Assembly (NCBI GenBank): GCA_009829735.1 | Contig: CM020619.1 | Location: forward strand, 28,360,063 to 28,424,062 | Length of the DNA: 64,000 nucleotides | DNA from: Pyropia yezoensis | Lineage: Eukaryota; Rhodophyta; Bangiophyceae; Bangiales; Bangiaceae | Direction of reading: 5' to 3' | Shown: piece after piece, positions 60,576-64,000 of the stretch | Layout: each line of letters begins with the position of its first letter | Numbering within the stretch: the first letter of the stretch is position 1 | Program-made: the position numbers and the translations under genes | Notes under the pieces: generated by a model | The model's input: the letters and a program-made list of their open reading frames with translations, nothing else | Database searches by the model: none | What the model was told of the DNA's origin: nothing

Positions 60576-63398
60576 TCACCCTTCTCCCGGCGGCAGCAGG
60601 CGCAGCCGCTGAAAGGTCGCGCCTTGCCCCTCAAACGCCGCCATCGCTGCCGCCTCTTCAGCGGCCGTCAGCTGGCCGCCCCCTCCACACGGAGCCCCCC
60701 CGGCCACACACACCACCGCCCCCCCGCTGCCAGCAAGAGTAGCGGTCAGCCCCACTCGGGCGGCGTTGGCGACCAGGAGGGCGGTGGAGGCATCCACCCC
60801 AACCACCTCCCGGCGGAGGGCATAGGTGCGGGCGAAGAGGGTGGCAAGGGCGGCGTGGGAGACAGGCCCAGGGGGGGGGGGGGCGCCCTGGGGGGGGCTC
60901 CACAGAGCAACGCCAGAGGGGACCAGGGCGGCAATGGCGGCCATGCCCTCCCGTAAGCCTGTGGCCGGCAAGGGGGGGTCAACGGCGGCGGCAGCGGTGG
61001 CAGCGACATCCGCCCCGTCGGCGCCGCCAATGGCGTCGCGCTCAGACTCTGAGGCGGCGCCACCCCCCCCCCCCTCCCCCATATCCGCCCCCGCCCACCG
61101 CGCCCGCAAGCGCGCGTGCGCGGCAGTGCCGTCCCCCCCCCCCCCCCTGGTGGCAGCCACATACAGAGCGGGTAGGCGGCGGGCGTCAAGGATCGCTACG
61201 GCTGGGAGCTCTTTGACAGGCCACGCCGGGCGGCCGGTCACCGCAGCGGCGGCAGCGGCGCCGCAGCTGCCGCGACTGCCAGCGGCGGCTCCCCCAAAGT
61301 CCATGGCCACCAGCGCCCCCCCCGCCACCTGGGCCACCCGGTCCTGCAGGCCCGCAGCCAGGCCCAGTACCTCCCGCTCTACCGCAAGTAGCGGCGCCGC
61401 CAGGGGCAGGGCGGGCAGGGGGGGAGGGGCCAGTGGCCCCGCCGCCCCTGCCGCCGTGGCCAGCGGAATGGCCGTGCCAGGAGACGGTGCGGCGGCGACA
61501 GCAGGCGCCGGCGACCCCGGTGCAGGGGCGACACTGCCGGCAGAGGCGGCGGCGGCAGCGACTAGGGCTCCCTCTGGCAGGTCTGCCCACCGAGCCAGGG
61601 CGCGAAGGGTGGCCAGGGCTAGGGCAGAAGAGCCCCCGAGCCCCGCCCGGGGGGGGATGGTGGTGGCGTAGCGCAAGCAGGAGGGGCCGCCCACCCGGCC
61701 ACCCCAGCTCCTCCCGCCGCCGCCGTCGACGCCGCCGCTGACACGACCCCCCTCCATCGCCGCGGCAGCGGCGGGGAGAAGGCGGAAAAAAACTGCCGCC
61801 GCCGCCAGCACAATGCGGTAGGCGCCGTGGCAGCCGCCGCTGTCAACGGTGGCCGCCAGGGCGGCGGGGCTCCCAAAGGTAGTGGGCGGCTCAAGGGCGG
61901 CATTCACCTCGATGGTCAGGGGGCCCCACCGGCCCAGAGCATCGTCACCCGTGCCGCCACTGGCGGCGGCCGCCACCGCCGCCGCCGCCACCGCCGCCGC
62001 CGCCGTCCCCCCCACGTGGGGCGTCACCTCTGCCGACGCGTACCCCTCTGATGCCACCGCCACCGCCAGCACCCGCCCCCCATACCCATCAGAGGGGTTG
62101 CCCAGCAGCGCCACACGGGGGTAGGCACGGCCGATGGCAGGCTCCCCTCCGAGGCGGGGGCGGGTGATGGCCGACAGAGGCAGCGGCGGGCTGCCGCCGT
62201 CGCCAGCCCCACCGCCACCACCCTCCCTCCCCAGCCGGCCATAAACCCACAGGGCGTCACGGTAGCCCGTGAGGCCGCCCACGTCCACCCGCCGCGGCAC
62301 CCGGCACACCACCACCGTGGCGGTGCGGGTAAGGTGGGCAAAAAAGTGCCCCGGCGCGTCGCGGGTGGCTGCCACCGGCCCACCCCCCTCTGGCAGCCCC
62401 GTCAGAGGCGGCAGCGCCCCCGCCAACGTGGCCGCCCCCCCTCCCCCTCTGCCCCCCCCCGGCACATCCCGCTCCGCATGCGGGGACAGATAGGCGCGGA
62501 GGTGGCCCAAGAGGGCCCTCGCCACCCCCGCATAGACGGCAGCGCAGGCCAAGGTGGAGGGCGAAGCTGCCACCGACGGCGGCTTCTCCACTACCCCCCC
62601 CGCCACCGCCACCCCCCCACAAGGGGGGGCCAGCGCCACCATCCCCCGCCGCACACAGTCCGCCGGGTCGGCCAGCTCATAGGCGGTGAGGGCCGCTACG
62701 GGGGCGGGGGAAAGAGGGGACGGCGCCCCCGCCCCGCCGCCGCCCCCACCCGCTGCCGACGCCGGCGGCCCCACCCCCAACAGCGGCGCACTGGGCCAGC
62801 CGCGGCGGGCGTCAGAGAGGCAGGTCAGCACCGCCCCCAGGGGGGTGCCAGGCAGCAGCGTGTCGCCCGCCACCACCAGCACCATAGGGGGGGGCGGCGC
62901 GACGCCAACGCCGGCGTCACTGCCTGTGGCTGATGCCCTCCCCACCCCCCCGTCGCTCCCTCCAAAAAAAACATCCAGGCCGTGGGCAACCCCCGCTGCC
63001 ATATCGCCAACCGCCCCCCCCCGCGTGGCGTTAGCGGTGGCGCCCGTGGAGAAAACCACCACTGGCAGCAGCAGCGAGTCCACACCCCCCCCCGTCCCAC
63101 CCCCGTCCCCCCCCCCCCGCCTCGCCGCCCACCCCCTGTACGCTCCCGCGTGGGCATCGTTTACCACCACCACTGCCCCCACCACCCCCGCCGCCGCCGC
63201 CACCTCACCCACCGCTCGGTCCAGCAGGGTGCACCCGCCCAGAGGGAGGAGTGGCTTGGGCGTCCTCGCCGCCTCCTCCCAGCCAGGGGTGGCGGCCGCC
63301 TCCCTGGCGAGACGGGTGCCAAAGCCGGCGCAAAGGATGACGGCAAAGGCGGGGGGGGGGTTAGGGCGCTGCCGCTTTGAGGGGGGGGCAGCTGCCAT
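60576..63398 (-). CDS. Bifunctional nucleotidyltransferase-glucuronokinase (fusion)
   Basis: 940 residues, no intron, from ATG 63398 (MAAAPPSKRQRP). The frame is open to 63653, but the upstream part looks like leader. Residues about 17-415 are a sugar-1-phosphate nucleotidyltransferase-like domain: FAVILCAGFGTRL with the GxGTR loop at 25-29, PKPLLPLG, VVAGDTLL with a metal-binding-type Asp, GGVVEKP, and VDVGGLTGYRDA near its end. Residues about 425-940 are a GHMP kinase closest to plant glucuronokinase: RVALLGNPSDGYGGR, the ATP loop IPPRAGLGGSSALAL (about 579-594) and GLQDRVAQVAGGALVAMDFG (about 680-700). Glucuronokinase makes glucuronate-1-phosphate; a linked uridylyltransferase would give UDP-glucuronate for cell-wall polysaccharides. 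The kinase is well supported. The nucleotide and sugar used by the first domain are inferred. No targeting peptide is seen. Confidence 0.82.
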   Translation of the reverse strand: MAAAPPSKRQRPNPPPAFAVILCAGFGTRLAREAAATPGWEEAARTPKPLLPLGGCTLLDRAVGEVAAAAGVVGAVVVVNDAHAGAYRGWAARRGGGDGGGTGGGVDSLLLPVVVFSTGATANATRGGAVGDMAAGVAHGLDVFFGGSDGGVGRASATGSDAGVGVAPPPPMVLVVAGDTLLPGTPLGAVLTCLSDARRGWPSAPLLGVGPPASAAGGGGGGAGAPSPLSPAPVAALTAYELADPADCVRRGMVALAPPCGGVAVAGGVVEKPPSVAASPSTLACAAVYAGVARALLGHLRAYLSPHAERDVPGGGRGGGGAATLAGALPPLTGLPEGGGPVAATRDAPGHFFAHLTRTATVVVCRVPRRVDVGGLTGYRDALWVYGRLGREGGGGGAGDGGSPPLPLSAITRPRLGGEPAIGRAYPRVALLGNPSDGYGGRVLAVAVASEGYASAEVTPHVGGTAAAAVAAAAVAAAASGGTGDDALGRWGPLTIEVNAALEPPTTFGSPAALAATVDSGGCHGAYRIVLAAAAVFFRLLPAAAAAMEGGRVSGGVDGGGGRSWGGRVGGPSCLRYATTIPPRAGLGGSSALALATLRALARWADLPEGALVAAAAASAGSVAPAPGSPAPAVAAAPSPGTAIPLATAAGAAGPLAPPPLPALPLAAPLLAVEREVLGLAAGLQDRVAQVAGGALVAMDFGGAAAGSRGSCGAAAAAAVTGRPAWPVKELPAVAILDARRLPALYVAATRGGGGDGTAAHARLRARWAGADMGEGGGGGAASESERDAIGGADGADVAATAAAAVDPPLPATGLREGMAAIAALVPSGVALWSPPQGAPPPPGPVSHAALATLFARTYALRREVVGVDASTALLVANAARVGLTATLAGSGGAVVCVAGGAPCGGGGQLTAAEEAAAMAAFEGQGATFQRLRLLPPGEG

Positions 63399-64000
63399 GG
63401 CCAAGAGGCGCGGGTGGGTCCCGGAGGGGGTAAGGGGAGGGAGGGGGGGGTTGCAGCGGCAGCGACAATAAAAATGGGCGCACGCCACCACCCGCGCTGA
63501 ACGCTCCAAGACGCGCCGAGGAGTTCGCCGAGTGTGTGGCCTTGCGTCGAGCAAGGGAAACGAGATTGGGAAGGAGGCGGCGGCCTTGGCATCGATGTAC
63601 TGTACGTACTGTACATACATGTACTGCACAGTACAGAACGGGGCCCCCCCCACAGGTCAACGCCGGTTCAAAGGTGGTGCGTCATCCCTGTTGAGTCTCT
63701 GGCAAAATTTCTAACGATTTTGTTGGCGATGTGCTGTACCTTGAGGCACATGTGGCGGACGACGATAGAAACGTCATTATTCTTGAGTCGGTCGAACGGC
63801 GATAGCGAAATTCGACGATTGTGCAAGTTCTGAAGTCACCCCAGAGTCGGCCTGTACGGGCCCTGAGAGGGCGATTTCTAAAGTCATCGCAATGTTGAGC
63901 ATTACTCTCTCCTCCGTCTCTTTCAAACAGCTTTGTGCCCAAAACAGCTATCTATGTCTCCCCCCCCCCCAACAGACTGTAGAAAGACGGCGGCCAGGCA
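63399..64000. other. Upstream region of the kinase fusion gene
   Basis: Contains CAATAAAAATGG near 63467 and a dense GTAC cluster (GTACTGTACGTACTGTACAT at about 63598-63617). AT-richer beyond 63660, with no supported gene up to the window edge. Confidence 0.5.

Noticed and set aside
35522-63617. Recurrent AGTACAGTACAT / GTACTGTAC motif (35522, 56848, 63598)
   Set aside because: Three occurrences without consistent placement relative to gene starts; could be chance or simple-sequence expansion.

Overview
The window reads as nuclear DNA of a very GC-rich, photosynthetic eukaryote. Genes have no introns or one short GT-AG intron, leaders are C-rich, and several products carry plastid or mitochondrial presequences: Mg-protoporphyrin methyltransferase ChlM, a TatB/Hcf106-type protein, a CrtI-family carotenoid flavoprotein, a UVR/SnoaL protein and a mitochondrial acyl carrier protein. 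High GC, sparse introns and PIF/Harbinger plus Ty3/gypsy elements fit a bangiophyte red alga of the Porphyra/Pyropia kind. That is an inference from general features, not from a diagnostic marker.

Layout. (1) 1-5.8 kb: no convincing gene; two almost loopless palindromes (3244-3302, 4999-5039) and a dispersed-repeat fragment. (2) 6.1-10.5 kb: a PIF/Harbinger DNA transposon with an accessory gene (+) facing a one-intron DDE transposase (-), with a degenerate GC-rich repeat array between them. (3) 13.9-21.4 kb: a near-complete, young Ty3/gypsy chromovirus with 847-bp LTRs, a 5-bp target duplication and an extra zinc-finger ORF ahead of gag. (4) 21.6-29.0 kb: a second PIF/Harbinger locus with the same convergent layout. 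It includes a long Gln/Pro/Arg tandem-repeat ORF, an accessory gene broken by an in-frame TAG, a 100-103-bp repeat array and a transposase. (5) 29-34 kb: repeats, microsatellites, homopolymers and a 500-N assembly gap (32892-33391). (6) 34.2-53.7 kb: the gene-dense part. In order it holds a Mpo1-like protein (+), an unknown protein (-), a CDV3-like protein (+), GINS subunit PSF1 (+), the CrtI-family flavoprotein (-), the UVR/SnoaL protein (+), ChlM (-), a DUF1232 membrane protein (+), TatB (+), mitochondrial ACP (-) and an unknown membrane protein (+). (7) 53.9-56 kb: a RING-finger coding region buried in low-complexity GC DNA. (8) 56-60.5 kb: another loopless palindrome and a Tc1/mariner-type transposase with a one-base frameshift. 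(9) 60.6-63.4 kb: a 940-residue fusion of a sugar-nucleotidyltransferase-like domain to a glucuronokinase-like GHMP kinase.

How the genes relate. Three neighbours act in or on the plastid (ChlM, CrtI-type flavoprotein, TatB), and the UVR/SnoaL protein probably joins them. ChlM and the DUF1232 gene share a 593-bp divergent promoter region with three CCAAT boxes set in a tandem repeat. The CrtI-type and UVR/SnoaL genes also start head to head. The remaining host genes are unrelated housekeeping functions: replication, ER lipid metabolism, mitochondrial fatty-acid/complex I support and nucleotide-sugar supply. I regard the kinase fusion, the zinc-finger ORF in the chromovirus and the single-nucleotide-centred palindromes as the most novel observations.
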